DNA of 64,000 nt, taken from positions 434,001 to 498,000 of the forward strand of contig NZ_OBEL01000002.1 in NCBI RefSeq assembly GCF_900215605.1, given 5' to 3'. This DNA is from Cohaesibacter gelatinilyticus. Its GTDB lineage: Bacteria > Pseudomonadota > Alphaproteobacteria > Rhizobiales > Cohaesibacteraceae. The notes beneath the pieces were generated by a model that ran no database searches, had not been told where the DNA came from, and saw only the letters and a list, made by a program, of their open reading frames with translations. Shown piece by piece: positions 8,693 through 17,214 of this stretch (position 1 is the first letter of the stretch; the number at the start of each line of letters is the position of its first letter). Made by a program: the position numbers and the translations under genes.

Positions 8693-9103
8693 ATGACATC
8701 AAAGCCCGGCATCACCATGATTTTCGACAGTGACTGCATCCTCTGCAGTCATTGGGTACGCCTGATCTTGAGTCATGAAACATCACCAACCATCCACTTT
8801 GCCTCATCGCGCAAGACGGTCGGTCAGCAATTGGCATCCAACTTCGGCTATGCGCCAGAGGATCTGGACCTCACCTATCTGGTCATTTGCAATGGTGAAG
8901 CTTTCGCCAAATCAGATGCCACCTTCGTGCTGCTTGGCGAGCTGAAAGCACCATGGTCCTGGCTGCGCATTCTGCGCATCATTCCGCGCCCTGTCCGCGA
9001 TGCATTTTACGATCTGATCGCTAGAAACCGGCTGCAATGGTTTGGCCGCAAAACCGACTGCCTGATCCCGACACCAGAACAACGCACCCGCTTTCTGGAT
9101 TAG
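8693..9103 (+). CDS. DCC family (DUF393) thiol-disulfide oxidoreductase-like protein
   Basis: 136 residues. The N-terminal FDSDCILCSHWVRLIL holds the D-x-C-x-x-C motif that names the DCC family. The length and the C-terminal stretch ending in RNRLQWFGRKTDCLIP fit DUF393 proteins. A thioredoxin-like redox role has been proposed for the family. The gene follows element E1 and has no clear strong ribosome site. Family assignment is firm, function is not. Confidence 0.88.
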   Translation: MTSKPGITMIFDSDCILCSHWVRLILSHETSPTIHFASSRKTVGQQLASNFGYAPEDLDLTYLVICNGEAFAKSDATFVLLGELKAPWSWLRILRIIPRPVRDAFYDLIARNRLQWFGRKTDCLIPTPEQRTRFLD

Positions 9104-9183
9104 ACCATAGACTGAGAAATTAGCTATATCCCTCGGGTAGGTTCACGACAGCCAGATGATGAGCACTTTTCTATAGTGGAAAG

Positions 9184-9201
9184 CTGTCTGCTTTTAGACA
9201 G
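9184..9201 (-). terminator. short hairpin at the end of nanA
   Basis: CTGTCT and AGACAG pair across six bases immediately beyond the nanA stop codon. On the minus strand they are followed by CTTTCC rather than a clean T run, so this is only a weak terminator candidate. Confidence 0.35.
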
Positions 9202-9202
9202 A

Positions 9203-10105
9203 TCAATTATTGGCATACCATTTTGCAAGCTCTGGGAGGGCAACAAACGCCTTCAAATGTTGTGCAGCCTCTTTACTAAGCAACTTTAGTGGAGCTCGAA
9301 CTGGACCACAATCGATGCCAATGGCCTGCATAGTCAACTTGACACCAGGAAGAACACCTGTCTCAAATAATAATTCGATATATCTCTGAGACAGGACCTG
9401 CAAGCGTCTGGCTTCAACGAGATCGCTGTTTCTGATCGCATCATCAATGGCCACATAAAGATTACCAAGCACATTATAAGTCGTACCAATGCCACCATCT
9501 GTTCCCATGATAGCCGCCGAGGCATAGATCTCGTCAAAGCCGAAATAGAAATGCTTGTCAGGATGCCGCCGCTTTAAAATGGAAAGCTTGAACAGATCGC
9601 TTGAGGTGAACTTGATGCCGGTAACATTGGGCAATTTCATGATCTCATCAAGCAGTTCCATGGGAAGATCGCGACCTGTACGAACGGGCACCTCATAGAC
9701 GATCAACGGCAGATCAGTTTCCTTCGCAAGCGCTTGATAATAAGACAAAATTTCCTGATCGGAAAATCTGTAGGAATGCGGTGGCAACGCCGACAGGGCA
9801 TCATATTCCAATCTTGCCGCCTGTCTGACCAGCTTGATGGAGTCCGCAAGATTGGGTTGTCCTACATGGGCGATCAGCTTGTCGGTTTTTCCCGAAGCCC
9901 TTTCCGATACCCAGGCTTGCTGAACCAGCAATTCATCGGTTGACATCAATCCGGACTCGGCACTGCTCCCCCCGACATACAAGCCCCTGACCCGCTGTCG
10001 AACCGCATAGTCGATGATGTTGTTCTGGCGCTCTGCATTCAATTCGCCGTGATCATCAAAACCGGACATCAAGGCTACATACATGCCGTTGAGTTCTTTT
10101 TTCAC
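9203..10105 (-). CDS. nanA: N-acetylneuraminate lyase-like aldolase (DHDPS superfamily)
   Basis: 300 residues. It resembles N-acetylneuraminate lyase, which splits sialic acid to pyruvate and N-acetylmannosamine in the cytoplasm. Motifs read: GLYVGGSSAES (pyruvate carboxylate binding), IVYEVPVRTG with the catalytic Tyr, GIKFTSSDLF with the Schiff-base Lys, and FGFDEIYASAAIMGTDGGIGTTYN, close to the NanA signature. I chose the GTG start giving MKKELNGMYVAL because a GAGGAC ribosome site lies six bases before it; an ATG eleven codons upstream has none. It is divergent from the GntR regulator and the transporter/nanE/nanK operon, which supports the sialic acid role over other DapA-like functions. 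Confidence 0.85.
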   Translation of the reverse strand: MKKELNGMYVALMSGFDDHGELNAERQNNIIDYAVRQRVRGLYVGGSSAESGLMSTDELLVQQAWVSERASGKTDKLIAHVGQPNLADSIKLVRQAARLEYDALSALPPHSYRFSDQEILSYYQALAKETDLPLIVYEVPVRTGRDLPMELLDEIMKLPNVTGIKFTSSDLFKLSILKRRHPDKHFYFGFDEIYASAAIMGTDGGIGTTYNVLGNLYVAIDDAIRNSDLVEARRLQVLSQRYIELLFETGVLPGVKLTMQAIGIDCGPVRAPLKLLSKEAAQHLKAFVALPELAKWYANN

Positions 10106-10187
10106 TGTTCGTCCTCGCGATTCTTCATGAAATGCCAACCCTTCGGGATATTGTTGATCGACACAAATAGACTAACCAAAAACTAAA

Positions 10188-10254
10188 TTGGTAAGCTCAA
10201 AATCACATTAACATCATATTCTGGTTTGACAATACTAATTTTTGAGGTTACCAA
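10188..10254. promoter_or_regulatory. probable nan operator pair and promoter region
   Basis: Between the divergent nanA and the GntR gene, TTGGTAAGCTCAAAA (10188-10202) and TTTTGAGGTTACCAA (10240-10254) form a long inverted pair with one central mismatch, flanked by AAATT on both sides. The right arm overlaps the region 17 bases after a TTGACA (10226-10231). Binding there would therefore cover the likely -10 of the rightward promoter. The GGTAA/TTACC half sites suit a FadR-subfamily GntR protein. Confidence 0.6.
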
Positions 10255-10347
10255 ATTAAATATCGATCAAATTTTGGTTTTCCCTTATCGGCAAGACTGC
10301 TAGACCGGACAGGTCACATCACGCACAAAAAAGGAGGTCAGTCAGAA

Positions 10348-11100
10348 ATGGCCAAGGAAGATGAAAACATTCCTGATGCTCGCAGAATGGCCGATCAGAT
10401 TGCCGAAACATTGATCGATCAAATCAAGCACGGAAAGATGGAAGTGGGTGCGCTTCTGCCAACCGAACGGGAATTATGCGAGACATTCGACGCATCCCGT
10501 CCGACCATACGAAGTGCGCTGAACCAGATGCGTCAGCTCGGATTTCTCAGTGCGGAATCCGGCAAGCGACCAAGGATCACCAAACCCTCACTCGAAGGAA
10601 TTCTGCAGTCCACCGGAGATCACATCCGCGGTCTGTTGGGCGATGCGGAAACCGGTGCCCATCTGGAACAAATTCGTCAGTTTCTTGAAGCCGGTGCCGC
10701 GCGGGAGGCGGCCAAACGCGCATCCAACGTTCAGATTGCCAATCTGGCCAGGGAACTCCACGCTAATTTTGAAGCGATCGGAACATCAGATTTTCCGGCA
10801 ACCGACATCGCTTTCCATCGATCACTTCTATCTGTGCTTGGCAACCCGATAGTTTTGCAGCTTCACGACATGTTCGTGAGCAGAATGGTCGCCGAGCGTC
10901 CGGGAGTAAAGGATCAGATAGCCCACGATCAGACCGGCTATCAGGAACATCGCGCCATCTATCAGGCCGTTCTGGAAGGGGACAGCGTCGCCGCTTCAGA
11001 CATGATGGACCAGCATCTTATCCGCTCCTATCGCTCAAGACTGAAAAGTCCGGCCTCAATCGAGATCGGAGATCAAGAGATCGGGCAACTGGAGGATTGA
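10348..11100 (+). CDS. nanR: GntR family (FadR subfamily) transcriptional regulator of the sialic acid locus
   Basis: 250 residues. The N-terminal winged helix (about 15-80) contains GALLPTERELCETFDASRPTIRSALNQM, the GntR recognition pattern. The C-terminal half (about 100-235) is an all-helical FCD ligand domain with LEAGAAREAAKR, FHRSLLSVLGNPIVLQLHDMF and EHRAIYQAVLEGD. A ribosome site AAGGAGG precedes the ATG. Position between nanA and the siaP-like gene, with inverted operator arms upstream, suggests that it represses both directions and responds to sialic acid or ManNAc. This is inferred from context. The symbol is by function, not by close identity to the E. coli protein. Confidence 0.85.
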   Translation: MAKEDENIPDARRMADQIAETLIDQIKHGKMEVGALLPTERELCETFDASRPTIRSALNQMRQLGFLSAESGKRPRITKPSLEGILQSTGDHIRGLLGDAETGAHLEQIRQFLEAGAAREAAKRASNVQIANLARELHANFEAIGTSDFPATDIAFHRSLLSVLGNPIVLQLHDMFVSRMVAERPGVKDQIAHDQTGYQEHRAIYQAVLEGDSVAASDMMDQHLIRSYRSRLKSPASIEIGDQEIGQLED

Positions 11101-11141
11101 ACCGTTTGCCTGGTGTGACAACCTGAATGGAGGATATGAAG

Positions 11142-12101
11142 GTGCTAAAGAAACTTGTTATCGGAGCGATTGCCAGCTGTCTGCTCGCCACCGCTGCCCA
11201 TGCTGAACGCGAACTGACTTTCGGTATGCAGGACAACGAAGCATCCAATGTTTATCAAGGTGCCATCGCTCTGCAAGAAAAGCTGAAAGAAGTTTCCGGC
11301 GGCAAGATGTCGGTCAAGCTCTTCCCTTCCGCACAGCTCGGTGATTTCAAGGCCATGGTGGCCCAGGTCCAGGCAGGTGAACTGGATATGGTGATGACCG
11401 GTTATCCGGACATGAGTTATATCATCCCGGAGCTGAAACTGATTGGCGCCCCTTACGTGGTGTCCGACTATGACCATTTGCTCAAGATCATCGATGGCCC
11501 CTTTGGTCAGAAAATGGCCGCAGCCTTCGAGAAGCAGAATGTGAAGGTTCTCGATGTCTGGTATTATGGCACCCGCCATACCACATCGAACCGGGCAATC
11601 AATTCCCTTGAAGATATGAAGGGCCTGCGCCTGCGCACTCCCAACGTGCCATTCCTGATCGCCTATGCAAAGAATACCGGAGCCTCCCCTGCCCCGGTCG
11701 CTTTCCAGGAAGTCTATCTCGCCCTACAGACCAATCAGGTTGATGCTGAAGAAAACCCGCTTCCAACCATTGAAGCCATGAAATTCTACGAAGTGCAGAG
11801 CCATATCGCACTCACCGGTCACTTTGTCGCCTCCAGCGCCATTCAGGTCTCGCTGGATACCTGGAACAGCCTGTCCGATGAGGAAAAAGGCTGGTTAAGC
11901 AAGGCCATCATGGCCGGACGCGAAAAGTCCAATGGCCTGACCTTCAAGGCGGAGGCAGAACTTCTCGATCAGTTCAAGAGCCGTGGCCTGACCATAACCA
12001 GCCCCGACACCGCGCCATTCCGCAAGGCCATGAAGCCTTATTATGATGAACTGGAAGCCGAGTTCGGCAAAGGCAGCATTGCCAACGTGATCGGCGAATA
12101 A
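11142..12101 (+). CDS. siaP: TRAP transporter substrate-binding protein (DctP/SiaP type)
   Basis: A periplasmic solute receptor of about 319 residues with a signal peptide cleaved near AAHA/ER. Family features include the segment LRLRTPNVPFLIAYAKNTGA, whose Arg normally binds the substrate carboxylate, and FQEVYLALQTNQVDAEENPLP, the DctP signature. In this locus it most likely captures N-acetylneuraminate and hands it to the membrane subunits. The start is uncertain. GGAGG lies eight bases before the GTG used here; ATG codons six and fifteen bases upstream have poor spacing. It follows the regulator by about 40 bp and is probably in the same transcript. Confidence 0.88.
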   Translation: MLKKLVIGAIASCLLATAAHAERELTFGMQDNEASNVYQGAIALQEKLKEVSGGKMSVKLFPSAQLGDFKAMVAQVQAGELDMVMTGYPDMSYIIPELKLIGAPYVVSDYDHLLKIIDGPFGQKMAAAFEKQNVKVLDVWYYGTRHTTSNRAINSLEDMKGLRLRTPNVPFLIAYAKNTGASPAPVAFQEVYLALQTNQVDAEENPLPTIEAMKFYEVQSHIALTGHFVASSAIQVSLDTWNSLSDEEKGWLSKAIMAGREKSNGLTFKAEAELLDQFKSRGLTITSPDTAPFRKAMKPYYDELEAEFGKGSIANVIGE

Positions 12102-12207
12102 GCGGGACATAGCTGTCCGGTATCACAGACATTCCCGTCAACGCCAATGGTGGCGCGATCAATGAAGAGGTCGCGCTGCACATCCTGCAAATATCAAGGA
12201 GGCTGCC

Positions 12208-12711
12208 ATGTTTGGCAAAGGCAAATATAGTCTGGAAGGCATTGCAGCCTCGCTTCTGTTCCTTGCCCTGATCACCATTGTCTTGTTACAGGTCTTTGGC
12301 CGCATCGCCCCGTTTCCCGCGCCCGTCTGGACCGAAGAGCTGGCCCGATGGATCTGGGTCTGGATGGTCTTTCTGGGCATTGGTGAAGCCGAACGACAGA
12401 ATGCCCAGCTCAGAATGGGACTCTTTGCTGAATGGATTCTTGGCAAGCACCACTATCTTCTCTACACCGCCGCCGACATGATCTTTCTTGGTGTCATGTT
12501 CCATCTCACCTGGATCGGCTACAAGACGGTATTGCGCACCTGGAACAATGAATCGGTGACGCTCTATTTCACGGATGCAGCGCTCTATGCGGCCTTCCCT
12601 GTGGCTGCCGTCTTCATCATCCATCGCCTCATCGCTCGCATCCGGCACAATCTGTTTTCCCCTCAACCGGCTGATCCATCCCAAGGTGAGCCCAAGGGAG
12701 ACCCGTCATGA
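12208..12711 (+). CDS. siaQ: TRAP transporter small membrane subunit (DctQ/SiaQ)
   Basis: 167 residues with four hydrophobic segments and the family hallmark PAPVWTEELARWIWVWMVFLG (a proline/tryptophan-rich turn then E-E-L-x-R). It forms a complex with the large subunit and couples sodium-driven uptake from the receptor. A strong AAGGAGG site precedes the ATG. Its stop codon overlaps the next start by four bases (ATGA), tying synthesis of the two membrane subunits together. Confidence 0.9.
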   Translation: MFGKGKYSLEGIAASLLFLALITIVLLQVFGRIAPFPAPVWTEELARWIWVWMVFLGIGEAERQNAQLRMGLFAEWILGKHHYLLYTAADMIFLGVMFHLTWIGYKTVLRTWNNESVTLYFTDAALYAAFPVAAVFIIHRLIARIRHNLFSPQPADPSQGEPKGDPS

Positions 12712-13982
12712 CACTTCTTGTCGTATGCCTCAGTTGGCTTGGAATGGTCTTTGTGGGGGTTCCCATCGGCATTGCCATGATTCTGGTATCCGTCGGCTAT
12801 TTCTATCATACCGGCATGGGGATGGCCTTTGCGGTCCAGCGCATGGTCGATGGGCTGAACTCCTTTCCCATGCTTGCTGTACCGCTCTTCCTTCTGGCCG
12901 CTGCCATCCTCAATTCAGCTGGCATCACCAATCATCTGTTCGGCTTTGCCCGCGCATTGGTCGGCCATATCACCGGTGGCCTCGGGCATGTCAATGTGCT
13001 TGCCTCGCTGTTCTTTTCCGGCATGTCCGGCTCTGCAGTGGCCGATGCCGGCGGACTTGGCAAGATGGAAATCAAGGCCATGCGGGATGCAGGCTATGAT
13101 GACGGGTTTTCAGGATCGGTCACCGCAGCCTCCTCAATGATCGGCCCGCTGGTCCCTCCCAGCATCACCATGGTGCTTTATGGTGTGATAGCCAATACCT
13201 CCATCGGCAAGCTGTTTCTGGGTGGCATCGTACCAGGCTTCCTGTGCGCAGCTTCATTGATGATCATGGTCTATCTGATTGCAAAGAAACGCAACTACCC
13301 CAAGGATCCGGTCCATTCTCTTCGCGATATTGGCCGACTATTTCTCAAGTCCTTTCCGGCCCTGCTGACCCCTGCCGTGATTGTCGGCGGCATTTTCTCC
13401 GGGCTCTTCTCTCCCACGGAAGCTGCAGCAGTCACTGTACTCTATGCCATCCTCATCGATCTGGTGGTCTATAAGGAACTGACCTTGCTGCGCTTCTGGG
13501 ACGCCATTTATGAAACAACCAGAACCTCGGCAACCATCGGCACCATCATTGCCGGGGTGTCGGTCATGGGCTTCGTTCTTGCGCGCGAACAGGCCCCACA
13601 ACAGATTGCCGGGCTGTTTCTTTCCTTCGTCGACAGCCCGATCACCTTCCTGATCGCCGTCAACCTGATGATCTTCGTGCTCGGAGCCTTCATCGAAAGT
13701 CTGGCCATCCTTCTGATCGTGGTACCCATTCTCATCCCCGTGGCCCTCAGTTTTGCCATCGATCCGGTCCATTTTGGCATCATCGTTGTTCTCAATCTGA
13801 TGATTTCCACGCTGACCCCTCCCATGGGCATGTCCCTGTTCGTTGTCGCCCAGGTCGGCAACATTCCCTATCACCATCTGGCAAAGGCCATTCTGCCATG
13901 GCTCATTCCGCCACTGGTGGTTCTGGCACTGGTCTGCACCTTCCCAATTCTGGCAACAGGCCTTCCAGGCCTGATGAACTGA
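12708..13982 (+). CDS. siaM: TRAP transporter large permease subunit (DctM/SiaM)
   Basis: 424 residues, about twelve hydrophobic segments. Conserved blocks for DctM are visible: the FPMLAVPLFLLAAAILNSAGIT segment, FFSGMSGSAVADAGGLGKMEIKAM, IGPLVPPSI and the C-terminal TPPMGMSLFVVAQVGN. It is the transport channel of the sodium-linked sialic acid TRAP system. Here it is a separate protein, not fused to the small subunit as in Haemophilus SiaQM. The end of the gene runs into five tandem copies of an eight-base unit. Confidence 0.92.
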   Translation: MTLLVVCLSWLGMVFVGVPIGIAMILVSVGYFYHTGMGMAFAVQRMVDGLNSFPMLAVPLFLLAAAILNSAGITNHLFGFARALVGHITGGLGHVNVLASLFFSGMSGSAVADAGGLGKMEIKAMRDAGYDDGFSGSVTAASSMIGPLVPPSITMVLYGVIANTSIGKLFLGGIVPGFLCAASLMIMVYLIAKKRNYPKDPVHSLRDIGRLFLKSFPALLTPAVIVGGIFSGLFSPTEAAAVTVLYAILIDLVVYKELTLLRFWDAIYETTRTSATIGTIIAGVSVMGFVLAREQAPQQIAGLFLSFVDSPITFLIAVNLMIFVLGAFIESLAILLIVVPILIPVALSFAIDPVHFGIIVVLNLMISTLTPPMGMSLFVVAQVGNIPYHHLAKAILPWLIPPLVVLALVCTFPILATGLPGLMN

Positions 13983-14011
13983 TGAACTGATGGACTGATG
14001 GACTGATGGAC
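13973..14011. repeat. tandem 8-bp repeat after siaM
   Basis: GATGAACT, GATGAACT, GATGGACT, GATGGACT and GATGGAC follow one another. The first unit includes the last codons of siaM and the TGA stop. Every unit contains TGA and ATG. This slippage-prone tract lies 20 bp before the nanE start. Confidence 0.8.
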
Positions 14012-14031
14012 GCAAGCAAAGGCTGATCAAA

Positions 14032-14739
14032 ATGACAAGTCTGGAACAATTGCAAGGCGGTCTGGTGGTTTCCTGCCAGCCCGTCACAGGCGGAGCCATG
14101 GACCGCACCGACATCGTGGTGGCCATGGCTCTGGCCGCCATCGATGGTGGTGCCAATGGCTTGCGCATCGAAGGGGCCAGGAATGTGGCCACCGTGCGTA
14201 TGGCAACGGACAAGCCGATCATCGGCCTCGTCAAACATGAGGTAGACCGGACCGACGTCAGGATCACCTCACGCCTTTCTGATGTCGAGGCGCTGGTCCA
14301 TGCCGGGGCCGACATCATTGCCTATGACGCCACGGACCGGCCTCGACAGGATGACCGAGATGTAGTCCTTCACGCCATATTGGCCCATGGCTGCATCGCC
14401 ATGGCGGATTGCTCCACGTTTGACGATGCTCAACAAGCACTGGATCAAGGTGCACAAATGCTCGGGTCCACCCTCTCGGGCTATACGGCGAAGACCGAAA
14501 GCGCAAGCGACAGACCAGATCTTGCTTTGGTCAGCGCGCTTAACAGGCTGGATGCATTTGTTATGGCCGAAGGGCGTTACAACAGCCCGGATCTGGCGGC
14601 AGAAGCCTTCATTGCTGGCGCTGACGCCGTGACTGTCGGCAGCGCAATCACCCGTGTGGAGCATATTGTTGGCTGGTTCAAGACAGCCATCGACGAAGCA
14701 ACCAGAGCTGAGGAGCACGACGATGTTCTGTCCTCTTGA
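14032..14739 (+). CDS. nanE: N-acetylmannosamine-6-phosphate 2-epimerase (NanE)
   Basis: 235 residues, a TIM-barrel enzyme that converts ManNAc-6-P to GlcNAc-6-P. The N-terminus LQGGLVVSCQPVTGGAMD is the typical NanE start. Further matches are GANGLRIEGARNV, KPIIGLVKHEV, GADIIAYDATDRPR, MADCSTFDDAQQALDQGA, LGSTLSGYT and GADAVTVGSAITR. The length is normal. The last 17 bases overlap the kinase gene, so translation is coupled. The gene order (nanE then nanK) matches other nan operons. Confidence 0.92.
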   Translation: MTSLEQLQGGLVVSCQPVTGGAMDRTDIVVAMALAAIDGGANGLRIEGARNVATVRMATDKPIIGLVKHEVDRTDVRITSRLSDVEALVHAGADIIAYDATDRPRQDDRDVVLHAILAHGCIAMADCSTFDDAQQALDQGAQMLGSTLSGYTAKTESASDRPDLALVSALNRLDAFVMAEGRYNSPDLAAEAFIAGADAVTVGSAITRVEHIVGWFKTAIDEATRAEEHDDVLSS

Positions 14740-15646
14740 AGATCTCACCGGCTTTGCACTTGATCTGGGTGGCACCAAGACGGCAGCGGCTCGCTTTGAG
14801 CAGGGCAAGATCATCACTCGCCATATCATGGCGACAGAAGGTATGAGCAATCCGGCCAAACTGATGGCCCGAAGTTTATCACTCCTCAAGGCAGTCGGTT
14901 TTGCACCAAGGGATCCCCTGGGCATCGCAGTCACCGGCCGTATTGATCACGCGGGTTTTTGGCATGCGGTCAATAGCAAGACATTGTCCAGAGTTTCAGC
15001 CATTCCTCTTGCCAGCCTTCTCAAATCCACCCTGTTGGTTCAGACGCCAGTGATCAATGACGCGGTCGCCGCCGTTCTGGGGGAATATCATTATGGCGCG
15101 GGCGAAGGTTGTCCGGCCCTCGGTTTCATCACAATTTCCACCGGCGTTGGTGGTGCTTTTCTACTCGACGGTAGCCCGATACACTCCCAAAACGGCCTTG
15201 CAGGCCATTGCGGTTTCATGTCCAGCTGCCACGCAGACCGTGAATGTGGATCGGGCCGTCGGGCAACGGTCGAATCCATCGCTTCAGGCACAGCCATTGG
15301 TCATTATGCAGCAGAAATCGATGCCGAGATCAACAGCGCCCAAAAGGCATTCGATGCCCGATCACATGGCGACATGCGTTTTGAAGGCATAATTGACAGA
15401 GCCGCCAGAGCTATTGCCGTTCTTTGCGGCGACCTTGCCGCCATTCTCGGGCTTGAATGCGTGGTCATAGGAGGCAGCGTCGGCTTGGCACCCGGCTTCA
15501 TGGAACGCATCATCCAGCATCAGGCAGATGAGCCAGCGCTCTTTCGCCCTGTCATCAAGCCATCTCGATTGCAACAAGACAATGTGCTCTATGGTGCCCT
15601 CTCTCATGCCCTGGGCTCACCACCAAATTCCAGAAAACGCACGTAA
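14723..15646 (+). CDS. nanK: ROK family kinase, probable N-acetylmannosamine kinase
   Basis: 307 residues from the ATG inside the end of nanE, which has a GAGGAG site upstream. The N-terminal FALDLGGTKTAAARF is the ATP phosphate-1 motif of ROK sugar kinases. The central GFITISTGVGGAFLLDG and GLAGHCGFMSS lead into a zinc-type motif CHADRECGSGRRATVESIASG, a variant of the ROK HxxCxxGxxGCxE signature with one cysteine fewer than usual. LECVVIGGSVGLAPGF is the adenosine motif. Context makes ManNAc the likely substrate; glucose or GlcNAc kinase activity cannot be excluded from sequence. Confidence 0.88.
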   Translation: MFCPLEDLTGFALDLGGTKTAAARFEQGKIITRHIMATEGMSNPAKLMARSLSLLKAVGFAPRDPLGIAVTGRIDHAGFWHAVNSKTLSRVSAIPLASLLKSTLLVQTPVINDAVAAVLGEYHYGAGEGCPALGFITISTGVGGAFLLDGSPIHSQNGLAGHCGFMSSCHADRECGSGRRATVESIASGTAIGHYAAEIDAEINSAQKAFDARSHGDMRFEGIIDRAARAIAVLCGDLAAILGLECVVIGGSVGLAPGFMERIIQHQADEPALFRPVIKPSRLQQDNVLYGALSHALGSPPNSRKRT

Positions 15647-15716
15647 CTTCCCGTCGATTGTGCAACTCTTTACGATCAGATGCTGGGAAGATGTGCACAA
15701 ACCTTTGAACAACCTG

Positions 15717-16451
15717 CTATTTCAAGGACTCATTGCCTTCCAGGGACTGGGCAAAGCTTTCTTTGGGCAGAAGCTGAAAGCGGGTCTCTGTCATGCTTGC
15801 ATCCAGAATGCGATCACAGCGAAAGGTCCTTGGGGCGTCTCGCAGATGATCCATGGCCAGCACATACCAGACAGGATAATTGAGCAACAGATAGTGCGCT
15901 TCAATGACGCGCTCGCTGACCTTGCCATTGTCAGCGCGATAGCGAATGGTCAGGCAGGTCTGAGTCACAAAGCTCTGATGCAGAGACTGGATGACCGCCT
16001 TTTTGGGCGCAGCACTGCTTTCCTGCACAAAGGTCGACGATGTGAGGCCGATCAGGATACGCGCCTTCAACCGATCAATCTTGAAACGCTTGTCGGAAGA
16101 AAAAGACGCAACAAGTTGTCGTCTTATCGAGCCCAGATTTGCCAGAAAAATCGGCGACTCCATCTGTTCCGCCACAGCAATGCTGATAAGCAAATCGACA
16201 GCTTCGGGATAGCTGAGATTGAGACGTCCGACACCCCAGTGCCGATCCAGCCTAACACCGCCACCACGCCCCCGATCTGCGTCGATGGGAAGCCCTCGCT
16301 CCCGCAGCACTTGCAAATCCCGTGTGATGGTTCGCACGCTCACATCAAACTGCTCGGCCAGATCCTTGACCGTGGCCAGCTCATCCTGCTTGAGCTGAGC
16401 CGCCAGAAGATCCAGCCTTTTCAATCTGTCATGTGCATTGCTTCGAGCCAT
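15717..16451 (-). CDS. HTH (DeoR/YafY-like) WYL-domain transcriptional regulator
   Basis: 244 residues. An N-terminal HTH_11-type domain (RLDLLAAQLKQDELATVKDLAEQFDVSVRTITRDLQVLRERG) is followed by the DRGRGGGVRLD wing and a WYL domain in the C-terminal half. The WYL part contains LTIRYRADNGKVSERVIEAHYLLLNYPVWYVLAMD, matching the family's ligand-sensing SH3-like fold. Start at MARSNAHDR; no Shine-Dalgarno is obvious, so the message may be leaderless. It is divergent from the small gene at 16523, with a palindrome between them that is probably its operator. Confidence 0.88.
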   Translation of the reverse strand: MARSNAHDRLKRLDLLAAQLKQDELATVKDLAEQFDVSVRTITRDLQVLRERGLPIDADRGRGGGVRLDRHWGVGRLNLSYPEAVDLLISIAVAEQMESPIFLANLGSIRRQLVASFSSDKRFKIDRLKARILIGLTSSTFVQESSAAPKKAVIQSLHQSFVTQTCLTIRYRADNGKVSERVIEAHYLLLNYPVWYVLAMDHLRDAPRTFRCDRILDASMTETRFQLLPKESFAQSLEGNESLK

Positions 16452-16456
16452 CAAAC

Positions 16457-16481
16457 AAATAGGACATAAAGTGTCTTATTT
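16457..16481. promoter_or_regulatory. probable operator of the WYL regulator
   Basis: AAATAGGACA-TAAAG-TGTCTTATTT is an inverted repeat with one mismatch in ten pairs. It is placed directly upstream of the WYL regulator start and about 40 bp before the divergent gene. Confidence 0.6.
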
Positions 16482-16522
16482 GGCAATAGAGGTGGGGTGA
16501 CTTGATTGAACAGGAGAGACCA

Positions 16523-16843
16523 ATGTCACCAGTCACCATTCTGGCCCCGATCAAACTGGCAAAGGGCAAAAGCGAGGCCGACCTACGCGCAGCGTCAGAG
16601 ATTTTCCAGCGAGATTTCGTATGCCATGAGGCAAGCATCTTGCGCCGCGAACTTGTCCGAAAACCGGACGGAACCTATCTGGATATCGTCCAGTTCCGCA
16701 GCCATGAAGATTATCTGGATGTCACCAAACGAGAGATGGAGTCACCTGCCTGCGCGGCCTTCTTCTCGGTTATGGATCTCAGTGATTTCGACCCCGATAC
16801 CGAGATGGACGTCCATGTCACGCTGGAAACGCACTTAGCCTGA
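16523..16843 (+). CDS. small conserved protein, possibly dimeric alpha/beta-barrel fold
   Basis: 106 residues from an ATG with an AGGAGA site five bases upstream. Sequence features (VTILAPIKLAKGKSEADLRAASEIFQRDF, then DIVQFRSHEDYLDVTKRE) look like the ferredoxin-like alpha/beta-barrel of ABM or YciI-type proteins, but I cannot place it in a named family. It is divergent from the WYL regulator, which is probably its repressor or activator. The same arrangement of a WYL/YafY regulator beside a small enzyme-like protein is frequent. Confidence 0.7.
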   Translation: MSPVTILAPIKLAKGKSEADLRAASEIFQRDFVCHEASILRRELVRKPDGTYLDIVQFRSHEDYLDVTKREMESPACAAFFSVMDLSDFDPDTEMDVHVTLETHLA

Positions 16844-16890
16844 TCGCACTTCCAATCCTTCATGAGCGATCATCAAGGATCAGGCTCGCC

Positions 16891-16920
16891 GAATGTGCAG
16901 AATTATTGGGTCCTGAGCCT
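16891..16920. repeat. 30-bp dispersed repeat, copy 1
   Basis: GAATGTGCAGAATTATTGGG and the following TCCTGAGCCT recur with four differences at 43288-43317. Both copies lie in intergenic or decayed sequence. Confidence 0.4.
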
Positions 16921-17203
16921 ATATCTGGCCGCTTTTTGCATCCACTTTTGCGGGCACATGAAGCGGCTGATATTGCTGGCCATCACGATCACCACGCCAT
17001 TCACCCCAAGCCCGATCAGATTGAAGAGCGTCGCAAAGATCAGGATCTGCGTTGCAATGGGTCCACGAGCGGGGGAGACAAATTGCGGAAACAGCGCCAG
17101 CACGAAGATTGCCATCTTGGGATTGAGCAAGTTGGTCAGTGAGCCAACGTGCATGGCTCCCGTATTTTCTTAAACCAGCACCAGTGGTCTTCGCCTCCGC
17201 CAA
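16903..17203 (-). pseudogene. LysE family exporter remnant
   Basis: The fragment GSLTNLLNPKMAIFVLALFPQFVSP is the conserved central region of LysE/RhtB exporters. The roughly 110 residues that should precede it are missing. A few upstream codons (about 17155-17203) resemble the family only in another frame, which points to a frameshift. The C-terminal two helices are replaced by RFMCPQKWMQKAARYRLRTQ. It is a decayed gene and unlikely to make a working transporter. A complete LysE-type gene lies at 2381-3022. Confidence 0.7.
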
Positions 17204-17214
17204 GCATCACCAGA

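Noticed and set aside
13338-14318. 326-codon minus-strand open frame across siaM and nanE
   Set aside because: It is opposite two clear genes, rich in Met, Ser, Arg and Asp/Gly/His strings typical of antisense frames, and has no family signature.
15528-16469. 313-codon plus-strand open frame across the WYL regulator
   Set aside because: It overlaps the 3' end of nanK and the whole WYL gene on the other strand, and shows no coding signature of its own.
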